Assembly (NCBI GenBank): GCA_029067025.1
Contig: JAIEFH010000233.1
Location: forward strand, 1 to 12,657
Length of the DNA: 12,657 nt
Source: Oscillospiraceae bacterium
GTDB taxonomy: Bacteria > Bacillota > Clostridia > Oscillospirales > Oscillospiraceae
Reading direction: 5' to 3'
Each line of letters begins with the position of its first letter. Positions within the stretch are counted from its first letter, which is position 1. The translations under genes and the position numbers were made by a program. This document shows, piece after piece, positions 5,104-11,922 of this stretch. The notes under the pieces were generated by a model. It had not been told where the DNA came from. It made no database searches and saw nothing but the letters and a program-made list of their open reading frames with translations.

Positions 5104-7902
5104 ATGGAAGCCTTATTTCTCAAGGTACTGAGCATGAGCGCCACAGCGGCTGTGGTCATTCTCCTGGTACTGCTGGCCCGTCTGCCGCTGCGGAAAGCGC
5201 CCAAGGTGTTCTCCCATGCCCTGTGGGCGGTGGTGCTGTTCCGGCTGCTGTGCCCCTTTTCCTTTGAGAGCGCGTTCAGTGTGCTGCCCGCCGTCCAGAG
5301 CCAACCCACGGCGGACGGCCAGCGCGTGGCCTATGTCTACACCGGCGTTGCGGTGGTGAACAACCCGGTGAACGATTACCTGTCAGGACACCCCTACCCG
5401 GCGGACCTTCTGGAGGTGCCCGCCCCCGGTGCGGATACCGCAAAGGGATCTGCCGCTGTGGACTGGATGACAGCTGCCGCAGGCGTATGGCTGGCCGGGG
5501 CCGCGATCCTGCTGGGGTACAGCCTGATCTCCCTGCTGATTCTCCGGCGGCGGCTGGTGGGGTCGGTTCCGCTGGAGGGGGAGAAGAACGTCCGGCTGGC
5601 CGACCACATCCCGTCCCCCTTTGTGCTGGGGCTGTTCCAGCCGAAAATCTATCTGCCCTCCGGCCTGCCCGAGGGGGAGCGGGACTATATCCTCCTCCAC
5701 GAGCGCACCCATATCCGCCGCTTTGACCATGTGTTCCGGGCGCTGGCCTGGCTGGCGCTGGCCATTCACTGGTTCAACCCGCTGGTGTGGCTGGCGTTCC
5801 GCCTGGCGGGCAAGGACATGGAGATGTCCTGCGACGAGGAGGTGCTGCGTAAAATGGGCCGGGACGTCCGGGCGGACTACTCCTCATCCCTGCTGCGGCT
5901 GTCCACGGGGAAGCGCCTGCCGGCGGGGCCGCTGGCCTTCGGCGACGGAGACCCCACCAGCCGCATCAAAAACGTGCTGAGCTACAAAAAGCCCGCCCTG
6001 TGGGTGATCGTGATCGCGCTCATTGGGGTGGTGTGCGCCGGGGTGGCGCTGGCAACTGACCGGGGGCGAGATCCCGACGACGGAACGGAGCTGGCCTTCA
6101 CGCTGATGCAGTTGGATGCGGGCCGCCCCTATGTCCACATGAGCGGCACCGTGCTGGGCCATACTGTGGAAGACACCACCTGGTGGCCGCCGTATGGGAG
6201 TGGGGAAGACCTGTACGTTGGATACCGTGGGTTGATGATGGAGTACACCTTTGAGGGCAAGGGGAATCAGGCGTTTGCCTGGTGGGCGGACGAGAGCCGC
6301 ACCAGTGTGACGGTGTCCACCGAGGCTTCCGTTATGGCTGTCAGTATGCCTCTGGATTGGTGGGAGTTCACCGTGGATCTGTCCGGCAGGCAGGGGGTGG
6401 TCACCTCCATGGAGACCAAGGGCCGGAGAGGGATGCTGAGCGACCCGCTGATGACAATACCCGAGGCCATATCCGATGAGGAGGCGGTCGAGGTGGCCCG
6501 CATCGCCGCCAAGCTGATGACGGCGGCGGAGGACTGGTATCTTCAGCAGCCGGTTCTGTCCACCGATCTCGCCGCCAACCTGACCTTCTCCCTGGATGAG
6601 ACAGATGGGGAATTGGGGCCGGTCGTCCGCATGGACGGCACCGTGGGCGACGTGACGCTGCCCCGGGGGGCGTTCTGGTATCCGAATGGACTGTGGAAGG
6701 AACAGCAGCCGGGGGGAGAGCTGTCCATGGTGTACCCCGCCTTTACCGATGGGATCGAGGGGCACGTCACCGCGTGGTGGGCGGACGAGAGCCGCACATC
6801 GGTCACCCTGTCCACCCACATGATGGCTATGCTCAGCAGCTATCTCCCCACGGGTTACTGGATCGTTACGGTGAATCTGGACAATGGAACCCTCACTGAG
6901 CTGACACAAAGCAATCTTACGACGGTTGTGGGGAACGAGGACGCCGAGGTGCGCCTTTATCCCTCCTCCATCTCGGTCAAAAAGGCGGCAGAAGCCGCCC
7001 GCGTCGCCGCCAAGCTGATGACGGCGGCGGAGGACTGGTATCTCCAGCAGAAGGCCCAGGCCAATGGCAGCAGCGAGAATATGCCGGGAGTTTCCCAGCC
7101 GGAGCGGGTATGGTCCTGGGGCAGCAGCGGGGATATGCCGGACAAGGTCAACTGGGACATGGAGGAATGGGCCCGGAACTACGGGATCAGCTATCGGTAT
7201 TCCCAGCGGGACATCGATGACGCCATCGCGGCGGCCCGAACCTATTTGGAGGAGTGGGGGCAGGGGGAGCACGTCATCTCTTTCGAGATTGCCGATGTGT
7301 ATGAGGCTCGCCTGTCGACGCTGCATCAGTGGTTTATGTACTTTGACCGTACGTCCTCATTCTTCACGGATTGGACGCAAGAGGATATGGAGACCCGGTA
7401 TATTGTGATTGGCGCGGACTATACCGGCGAATACGACCACACGCTTACACCCTTAGGTGACGGACAGCAGCAAATTATGATGGCGCTGACCCGCCCCGCG
7501 GGGGGAAAGTGGAGCGTATACTCCACCGGCTCCGCGCTGGGCTGGGAGAGGCCTGGCTACTGGATGGAGGTGTGGACGGCCACCCCCACATGGCTGGAGT
7601 GCTTCATCGAAAACGCGACAGGGAAGGCGCTGACCTTTGGCAATGACTATCGCCTCCAGGTGGAGGAGGGCGGCGTCTGGCGGGATGTGGAGGAGGAAAA
7701 CCCGATGGATTTTCTGATGTTATGCCATGTCCTGGATGGAAGCGAAAGCCGAATCCTCAGCATCTCATTCCCGGTGGACTGCGGCAGCCGGTACGGCGAG
7801 CTGCCCCCAGGGCACTACCGCATCCTCAAGGAGGCTGCCCTCGGGCCGGAGGGGGAGTGGGAAGCCGTGACCCTGTCCGCCGAGTTTGACATTAAAGTGT
7901 AG
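5104..7902 (+). CDS. M56-family (BlaR1/MecR1-type) membrane metallopeptidase with duplicated extracytoplasmic domains
   Basis: The protein has 932 residues, longer than BlaR1 (about 600). Membrane segments are at about 5-25, 36-54, 122-147 and 298-317, with a helical segment at 211-232. The zinc-peptidase motif HERTH is at 199-203, followed by DMEMSCDEEVL (238-248), the family's downstream acidic ligand region. After the last helix the expected penicillin-binding domain is absent. Instead there are two homologous units (about 330-482 and 493-649), each with an AWWADESRTSVT block and an AAKLMTAAEDWYLQQ end. A region at about 695-815 starts IDDAIAAARTYLEEW, and a C-terminal Ig-like domain (about 828-932) has YGELPPGHYRILK, like Big_14 domains. 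It probably senses an extracellular signal and cleaves the BlaI-like repressor in the cytoplasm. The signal is unknown. Confidence 0.9.
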   Translation: MEALFLKVLSMSATAAVVILLVLLARLPLRKAPKVFSHALWAVVLFRLLCPFSFESAFSVLPAVQSQPTADGQRVAYVYTGVAVVNNPVNDYLSGHPYPADLLEVPAPGADTAKGSAAVDWMTAAAGVWLAGAAILLGYSLISLLILRRRLVGSVPLEGEKNVRLADHIPSPFVLGLFQPKIYLPSGLPEGERDYILLHERTHIRRFDHVFRALAWLALAIHWFNPLVWLAFRLAGKDMEMSCDEEVLRKMGRDVRADYSSSLLRLSTGKRLPAGPLAFGDGDPTSRIKNVLSYKKPALWVIVIALIGVVCAGVALATDRGRDPDDGTELAFTLMQLDAGRPYVHMSGTVLGHTVEDTTWWPPYGSGEDLYVGYRGLMMEYTFEGKGNQAFAWWADESRTSVTVSTEASVMAVSMPLDWWEFTVDLSGRQGVVTSMETKGRRGMLSDPLMTIPEAISDEEAVEVARIAAKLMTAAEDWYLQQPVLSTDLAANLTFSLDETDGELGPVVRMDGTVGDVTLPRGAFWYPNGLWKEQQPGGELSMVYPAFTDGIEGHVTAWWADESRTSVTLSTHMMAMLSSYLPTGYWIVTVNLDNGTLTELTQSNLTTVVGNEDAEVRLYPSSISVKKAAEAARVAAKLMTAAEDWYLQQKAQANGSSENMPGVSQPERVWSWGSSGDMPDKVNWDMEEWARNYGISYRYSQRDIDDAIAAARTYLEEWGQGEHVISFEIADVYEARLSTLHQWFMYFDRTSSFFTDWTQEDMETRYIVIGADYTGEYDHTLTPLGDGQQQIMMALTRPAGGKWSVYSTGSALGWERPGYWMEVWTATPTWLECFIENATGKALTFGNDYRLQVEEGGVWRDVEEENPMDFLMLCHVLDGSESRILSISFPVDCGSRYGELPPGHYRILKEAALGPEGEWEAVTLSAEFDIKV
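6091..6549 (+). repeat. Intragenic duplication, copy 1 (within the M56 gene)
   Basis: Encodes residues about 330-482. It is related to 6580-7050. Two patches are nearly identical in DNA as well as protein: 6280-6302 matches 6775-6797 exactly over 23 bases, and 6496-6549 matches 6997-7050 with two mismatches over 54 bases. Offsets are about 495-501 bases, which keeps the frame. Confidence 0.85.
6580..7050 (+). repeat. Intragenic duplication, copy 2 (within the M56 gene)
   Basis: Encodes residues about 493-649, the second tandem copy. Between the two conserved patches the copies differ substantially. The unit is therefore an old duplication whose AWWADESR and AAKLMTAAEDWYLQQ segments are either constrained or were recently homogenised by gene conversion. 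Confidence 0.85.
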
Positions 7903-7930
7903 GTCAAATTCAATCAAAAACAATCAAAGA
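7903..7930 (-). promoter_or_regulatory. DeoR-type operator array 1 (10-bp phased CAATCA half-sites)
   Basis: On the plus strand, GTCAAATT, CAATCAAAAA (7911-7920) and CAATCAAAGA (7921-7930) follow one another with exact 10-bp phasing. Read on the minus strand this is TTTTTGATTG repeated. It starts right after the M56 stop codon and abuts a terminator stem. It may be a remote auxiliary operator for fruA, 110-140 bp upstream of the promoter. Confidence 0.45.
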
Positions 7931-7973
7931 AGAAGCCTGCCCCTTGGGATAAAAAGGGGCAGGCTTCTCTTTT
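7931..7973 (+). terminator. Intrinsic terminator after the M56 gene
   Basis: A perfect 15-bp stem, AGAAGCCTGCCCCTT (7931-7945) and AAGGGGCAGGCTTCT (7954-7968), with an 8-nt loop, followed by CTTTT (7969-7973). It separates the BlaI/M56 operon from the fructose locus. Confidence 0.9.
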
Positions 7974-8016
7974 GTGGGAGAGTTTTGTGCAAATGCGCCA
8001 AAAATGATGCTCCATA

Positions 8017-8056
8017 TTTGTGAGCGAAAGTGATTGAAAATGATTGACTATGATGG
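8017..8056 (+). promoter_or_regulatory. DeoR-type operator array 2 overlapping the fruA -35
   Basis: Four consecutive 10-bp units end in TGAGCG, TGATTG, TGATTG and TGATGG (at 8021, 8031, 8041 and 8051). The array runs through the -35 box of the fruA promoter. Direct repeats of this kind, one per helical turn, are known for DeoR-family regulators such as B. subtilis IolR. Assignment to the FruR-like protein at 11173 is inference. Confidence 0.6.
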
Positions 8057-8072
8057 AAATCTGTGGTAGGAT
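8044..8072 (+). promoter_or_regulatory. Promoter of fruA
   Basis: TTGACT (8044-8049), a 17-bp spacer and TAGGAT (8067-8072) with an extended TGG before the -10. It is embedded between operator arrays, so binding of a repressor would occlude RNA polymerase. Confidence 0.72.
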
Positions 8073-8088
8073 TCAGGTAACGAAAAAC

Positions 8089-8108
8089 CAATCACGTTCA
8101 ATCAAATA
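8089..8108 (-). promoter_or_regulatory. DeoR-type operator array 3 downstream of the fruA transcription start
   Basis: CAATCACGTT (8089-8098) and CAATCAAATA (8099-8108) have the same 10-bp phasing as arrays 1 and 2, but are inverted relative to array 2. The array lies between the predicted transcription start (about 8079) and the fruA ribosome site. Confidence 0.55.
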
Positions 8109-8131
8109 AAACAGGAAAGGAAGTTGTGACC

Positions 8132-10054
8132 ATGCGTATCACCGATCTGCTCAACGTCAACGGGATCCAGCTCCACGCCGCCCCGGCGGACAAGAGCGCC
8201 GCCATCGACCTGCTGGCCGATCTCCAGGAGAAGGCCGGCAACATCACCGACAAAGCCGCGTACAAGAAGGAGATCTGGGCCCGGGAGGAGCTGGACTCCA
8301 CCGCGGTGGAAAACGGCGTGGCCGTCCCCCATGCCCGGTGCGCCGCCGTCAAGCGGGCGGGCCTGGCCGCCATGACCGTCCCGGCCGGGGTGGACTACGG
8401 TGCGGAGGACGGGGAGCCGTCCAACCTGTTTTTCATGATCGCGGCCCCGGAGGGGGGCGGCGAGGTACATATGGAAATGCTGTCCCACCTGATGGTGATG
8501 CTGATGGACGAGGAGTTCTGCCAGAAGCTGCTGGACGCGGAGAAGGCGGAGGAGTTCCTGGCCCTCATCGACGCCCAGGAGCGGGTGAAGTTCCCGGAGG
8601 AGGCCCCGGTGGAGGAGAAGAAGCCGGACGGCTCCCTGCGGGTGCTGGCCATCACCGCCTGCCCCACCGGCATCGCCCACACCTACATGGCCGCTGAGGC
8701 CCTGGAGAAGAAGGGCCGTGAGCTGAACATCGGCGTCAAGGCGGAGACCCAGGGCTCGGGCGGCGCGAAGAACATCCTCACCAGAGAAGAGATTGCCGCC
8801 TGCGACGGCGTCATTATCGCCGCCGACAAGAACGTGGATCTGGCCCGGTTTGACGGCAAGCCCCTGCTGCGGGTGCCCGTGTCCGAGGGCATCAACAAGC
8901 CCCAGGAGCTGATCGAGAAGATCGTCAACGGCCAGGCCCCCATTTACCACCACGAGGGCGGCGCCGTTGTGGAGGACGCGGGCAATGAGAGCCTGGGCCG
9001 CCAGCTCTACAAGCACCTGATGAACGGCGTGTCCCATATGCTCCCCTTCGTCATCGGCGGCGGCATCGTCATGGCCCTGTCCTTCCTGCTGGACGGCGGC
9101 GCGGCGGGCGCCTCCAACTTCGGCTCCTCCTGGGCCCTGCCCGCGTTCTTCAACAAGGTGGGCAACATCGCCTTCGGCTTTATGGTGCCCATCCTGGCGG
9201 CGTTCATCGCCCAGTCCATCGCTGACCGGCCCGGCCTGATGGTGGGCTTTGTGGGCGGCTCCCTGGCGGCCACCGGCGCCACCTTCGCCTACTTCGCCGA
9301 TCCCACCGTGCCCATCGTCCCCGCCGGCTTCCTGGGCGGTCTGCTGGCCGGTTTCGTGGGCGGCTGGTTTATGAAAATGCTCCGCCGCGCTTGCGATAAG
9401 CTGCCCCAGGCCCTGGAGGGCCTGAAGCCCATCCTCATCTACCCCGTGGTGGGTCTGCTGTTCATCGGCGGGTTCATGTGCCTGGTCAACCCCGTGGTGG
9501 GTATGCTCAACGACGCCCTCATCAACGGCCTGAACTCCATGGGCGGTTCCTCCGCCATCCTGCTGGGCGCTCTGGTGGCCGGGATGCAGGCCACCGACAT
9601 GGGCGGCCCCATCAACAAGGCGGCCTATGTGTTCGGCACCGCCTCCATCGCCATGGTGGAGGGCGGCTTCTCCCCGGTGATGGCCGCCGTCATGGCGGGC
9701 GGTATGGTGCCCCCCATCGCCATCGCCCTGGCCACTCTGTTCTTTAAGAATCGATTCACCGCGGAGGAGCGCAAGTCCGGCCCCGTGAACTTCATCATGG
9801 GCCTGTCCTACATCACCGAGGGCGCCATTCCCTTCGCCGCCTCCGACCCCCTGCACGTCATCCCCTCCTGCGTGGTGGGTTCGGCTGTGGCGGGCGCGCT
9901 GTCCATGGCCTTCGGCTGCGCCTCTCCGGCTCCCCACGGCGGACTGTTTGTGTTCCCGGTCATGCACAACCCCCTGGGCTACATTGCCGCCATCGCCATT
10001 GGTTCCGTGGCCGGTATGCTCATGCTGGGCTTGCTGAAAAAGAAGAAGGCGTGA
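8132..10054 (+). CDS. fruA: PTS fructose transporter, fused EIIABC
   Basis: The protein has 640 residues in the order A-B-C. EIIA (about 1-150) carries the phosphohistidine motif GVAVPHAR, with H67 as probable acceptor. EIIB (about 168-270) has VLAITACPTGIAHTYMAA with C177 as probable phosphocysteine. EIIC (about 290-640) is a hydrophobic, Gly/Ala-rich permease starting at LMNGVSHMLPFVIGGG and ending in basic KKKKA. It imports fructose and phosphorylates it to fructose-1-phosphate with phosphate from HPr. I chose ATG 8132 (MRITDLL, a common family start) with AAAGGAAG at 8116-8123; GTG 8126 would add two residues and leave little room for that site. Its expression is probably controlled by the flanking operator arrays. 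Confidence 0.94.
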   Translation: MRITDLLNVNGIQLHAAPADKSAAIDLLADLQEKAGNITDKAAYKKEIWAREELDSTAVENGVAVPHARCAAVKRAGLAAMTVPAGVDYGAEDGEPSNLFFMIAAPEGGGEVHMEMLSHLMVMLMDEEFCQKLLDAEKAEEFLALIDAQERVKFPEEAPVEEKKPDGSLRVLAITACPTGIAHTYMAAEALEKKGRELNIGVKAETQGSGGAKNILTREEIAACDGVIIAADKNVDLARFDGKPLLRVPVSEGINKPQELIEKIVNGQAPIYHHEGGAVVEDAGNESLGRQLYKHLMNGVSHMLPFVIGGGIVMALSFLLDGGAAGASNFGSSWALPAFFNKVGNIAFGFMVPILAAFIAQSIADRPGLMVGFVGGSLAATGATFAYFADPTVPIVPAGFLGGLLAGFVGGWFMKMLRRACDKLPQALEGLKPILIYPVVGLLFIGGFMCLVNPVVGMLNDALINGLNSMGGSSAILLGALVAGMQATDMGGPINKAAYVFGTASIAMVEGGFSPVMAAVMAGGMVPPIAIALATLFFKNRFTAEERKSGPVNFIMGLSYITEGAIPFAASDPLHVIPSCVVGSAVAGALSMAFGCASPAPHGGLFVFPVMHNPLGYIAAIAIGSVAGMLMLGLLKKKKA

Positions 10055-10062
10055 TAAAATAG

Positions 10063-10088
10063 GTGGGGCTGTCCCCGGACGGCCCCAC
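10063..10088 (+). other. GC-rich hairpin between fruA and the oxidoreductase gene
   Basis: GTGGGGC (10063-10069) pairs with GCCCCAC (10082-10088), and the stem continues inward as TGTCC/GGACG with one T-G wobble, giving about 11 pairs. No T-run follows; the next bases are ATAAAAG and the ribosome site. It may partially attenuate or stabilise the transcript so that the two genes are expressed at different levels. Confidence 0.6.
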
Positions 10089-10116
10089 GATAAAAGAAGG
10101 AAAGCAGGGGTTTGCC

Positions 10117-11100
10117 ATGAGTGAGAGGAAACAATTTCGCTGGGCGGTTTTGGGTACAGGGGTCATCGCCAACCAAATGGCTGCGGCGCTCCAGTCCATG
10201 GGCCGCGCGCTGGACGCGGTGGGCAACCGCACCTATGAGAAAGCGGTGGCTTTCGGGTCGCAATACGGTGTGAAAAAGGTCTACCGCGACTATCATGAGA
10301 TGTTCACCGACCCGGAGATCGATGTCATTTACCTGACCACCCCCCACAACACCCACATGGCCTATCTGGAGCAGGCCCTCTCCCACGGCAAGCACGTGCT
10401 GTGCGAGAAGTCCATCACCCTCAACAGCGCTGAGCTGGCGCGGGCGGCCAAGCTGGCGGAGGAGAACCACGTGGTGCTGGCCGAGGCCATGACCATCTAC
10501 CATATGCCGCTGTACCGGGCGCTGCGGGAGCGGGTGGCCGCCGGGGAGCTGGGACGGGTGAATCTCATCCAGCTCAACTTCGGCAGCTTCAAGGACTACG
10601 ATATGTCCAACCGCTTCTTTAACCGCAGCTTGGCGGGCGGGGCCATGCTGGACATCGGCGTGTACGCCCTGTCGCTGGCCCGTCTGTTCCTGGACTCCAA
10701 CCCCGATCAGGTGAAATCCTTCGTCCGAAAGGCCCCCACCGGGGTGGATGAGAGCGCCGCCATCGCCATGATGAACCGGGAGGGCCAGCTGGTCACGGCC
10801 GCGCTGTCCCTCCACTCCAAGCAGCCCAAGCGGGCGGTCATCTCCTGCGAGAAGGGCTATATTGAGATCATGGAGTATCCCCGGGCGGAGGAGGCGGTCA
10901 TTGTGGACGCCGCCACAGGGGAACGGGAGACGGTCAAGGCGGGCCGCACCAACCATGCCCTGGTGTACGAGCTGGAGGATATGGAGGCCGCCGTCCGGGG
11001 AGAGGGCGATATGCTGCTACCCTACACCATGGACGTGATGGAGCTGATGACCGCCCTGCGGAATGAGTGGGGCGTGGTCTACCCGGAGGAGGAAGCTTGA
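10117..11100 (+). CDS. Gfo/Idh/MocA-family NAD(P)-dependent oxidoreductase
   Basis: The protein has 327 residues. The N-terminal Rossmann fold has GTGVIA (13-18). TTPHNTH (74-80) is the usual cofactor/substrate loop and HVLCEKS (93-99) carries the catalytic-lysine EKP-type motif, with Ser replacing Pro. GGAMLDIGVY (174-183) is the hallmark of the C-terminal substrate domain. Length and motifs fit dihydrodiol dehydrogenase-like members, which act on sugars, inositols or related alcohols; the substrate cannot be read from the sequence. I start it at ATG 10117 (AGGGG at 10106-10110); the frame stays open back to 10063, but that would read through the hairpin. It lies 62 bp after fruA with no terminator, so it is probably co-transcribed. 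Confidence 0.9.
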   Translation: MSERKQFRWAVLGTGVIANQMAAALQSMGRALDAVGNRTYEKAVAFGSQYGVKKVYRDYHEMFTDPEIDVIYLTTPHNTHMAYLEQALSHGKHVLCEKSITLNSAELARAAKLAEENHVVLAEAMTIYHMPLYRALRERVAAGELGRVNLIQLNFGSFKDYDMSNRFFNRSLAGGAMLDIGVYALSLARLFLDSNPDQVKSFVRKAPTGVDESAAIAMMNREGQLVTAALSLHSKQPKRAVISCEKGYIEIMEYPRAEEAVIVDAATGERETVKAGRTNHALVYELEDMEAAVRGEGDMLLPYTMDVMELMTALRNEWGVVYPEEEA

Positions 11101-11110
11101 GCGGATCCGC

Positions 11111-11139
11111 TTGACCCTGCTTGTTTTTGATGATATGAT
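11111..11139 (+). promoter_or_regulatory. Promoter of fruR-fruK
   Basis: TTGACC (11111-11116), a 17-bp spacer and TATGAT (11134-11139) with an extended TGA before the -10. It begins 11 bp after the oxidoreductase stop and would allow expression separate from fruA. A TTTTTGATG segment (11124-11132) resembles one operator unit, but the 10-bp phasing is not continued. Confidence 0.75.
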
Positions 11140-11172
11140 GGGATCGACAAACAACGGAGAGGAGCCTGGGGT

Positions 11173-11916
11173 ATGTTGGCGGAGCTGCGGATGGAGGCCA
11201 TTCTGGCGGAGCTGGAGAAGGCACAGGCGGTGAGCGTGGCTCACCTGTGCCGGGTGACCGGCGCGTCGGAGGCCACTATCCGCCGGGATCTGAACGAGCT
11301 GGCCCGGCGGGGCAAGCTGAACAAGGTTCACGGCGGCGCCCTGCCCGTCAAGGAGGAGTTCCGCGGCGAGGAGCTGGACATGGATGTGAAGCGGGGGCTC
11401 CACACGCCGGAGAAGCAGCGCATCGCCCGGTATGCCGCCGGTTTGATCCACGACGACGACGTGGTCTATCTGGACGCGGGCTCCACTGTCATGCGCATGG
11501 TGGAGCATATCCAGGCCACACGGGCCACCTTCGTCACCAACAGCATCGAGTGCGCCCAGCGCCTGCCCCGGCGGGGCCTGCGGGCCTATGTGCTGGGAGG
11601 CGTGCTCAAGCCGGGTACTCTGGCCGTCATCGGCGGGGAGGCCATGGAGGGGCTGAAAAAGTATAACTTCACCAAGGCGTTTCTGGGCACCAACGGCATC
11701 GCCATCGGCCCCGGCTTCACCACCCCCGACCCGGAGGAGGCCATGGTGAAGGCAATGGCCGCCGCCCACGCCCGGGAGACCTGGGTGCTGGCCGATTCCA
11801 GCAAGTTCGGCACCATCACCGCCGCGTCCGTGCTGCCCCTGGACGGGGCCCGGATCATCACAGACCGGCTGGACGACCGCAGATATTCAGAATATACCGA
11901 CATCAAGGAGGTTTGA
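11173..11916 (+). CDS. fruR: DeoR/GlpR-family transcriptional regulator, probable fructose regulator
   Basis: The protein has 247 residues. The N-terminal DeoR helix-turn-helix (about 18-56) contains VSVAHLCRVTGASEATIRRDL and ends with KVHGGAL, the family signature. The C-terminal sugar-phosphate sensor domain (about 75-235) has DAGST (101-105), VTNS (121-124), LGGVLKPGT (141-149), FLGTNGI (170-176) and LADSSKFG (206-213), all family blocks. Such proteins repress sugar genes and respond to a phosphorylated sugar; with fruK downstream the likely ligand is fructose-1-phosphate or fructose-1,6-bisphosphate. ATG 11173 follows GGAGAGGAG (11156-11164). The proposed targets are the TGATTG arrays near fruA. 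The fruR symbol is inferred from context. Confidence 0.88.
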   Translation: MLAELRMEAILAELEKAQAVSVAHLCRVTGASEATIRRDLNELARRGKLNKVHGGALPVKEEFRGEELDMDVKRGLHTPEKQRIARYAAGLIHDDDVVYLDAGSTVMRMVEHIQATRATFVTNSIECAQRLPRRGLRAYVLGGVLKPGTLAVIGGEAMEGLKKYNFTKAFLGTNGIAIGPGFTTPDPEEAMVKAMAAAHARETWVLADSSKFGTITAASVLPLDGARIITDRLDDRRYSEYTDIKEV

Positions 11917-11922
11917 CCGATC

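Noticed and set aside
6961..6990. SxxK-like SVKK in the M56 extracytoplasmic region as a penicillin-binding active site
   Set aside because: The homologous position in copy 1 reads SDEE, no SxN or KTG motifs follow at suitable distances, and the surrounding sequence does not resemble a transpeptidase domain.
5884..7326. Minus-strand open frame of about 480 codons opposite the M56 gene
   Set aside because: Compositionally biased shadow with no recognisable domain or ribosome site; the plus-strand gene has a clear HERTH motif and repeats.
8126..8131. GTG start for fruA two codons upstream
   Set aside because: The ribosome site AAAGGAAG would be almost adjacent to it, and MRITDLL beginning at 8132 is the usual family N-terminus.
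8102..9967. Long minus-strand open frame of about 620 codons opposite fruA
   Set aside because: It is the antisense shadow of fruA in GC-rich DNA. Its translation is dominated by His/Gly/Gln repeats, it has no family motif, and fruA on the plus strand is fully explained.
11124..11140. TTTTTGATGATATGATG as a FruR operator at the fruR promoter
   Set aside because: Only one unit resembles the TGATTG consensus and the next TGAT is 8 bp away, out of the 10-bp phase seen near fruA; the match may simply reflect the -10 box.
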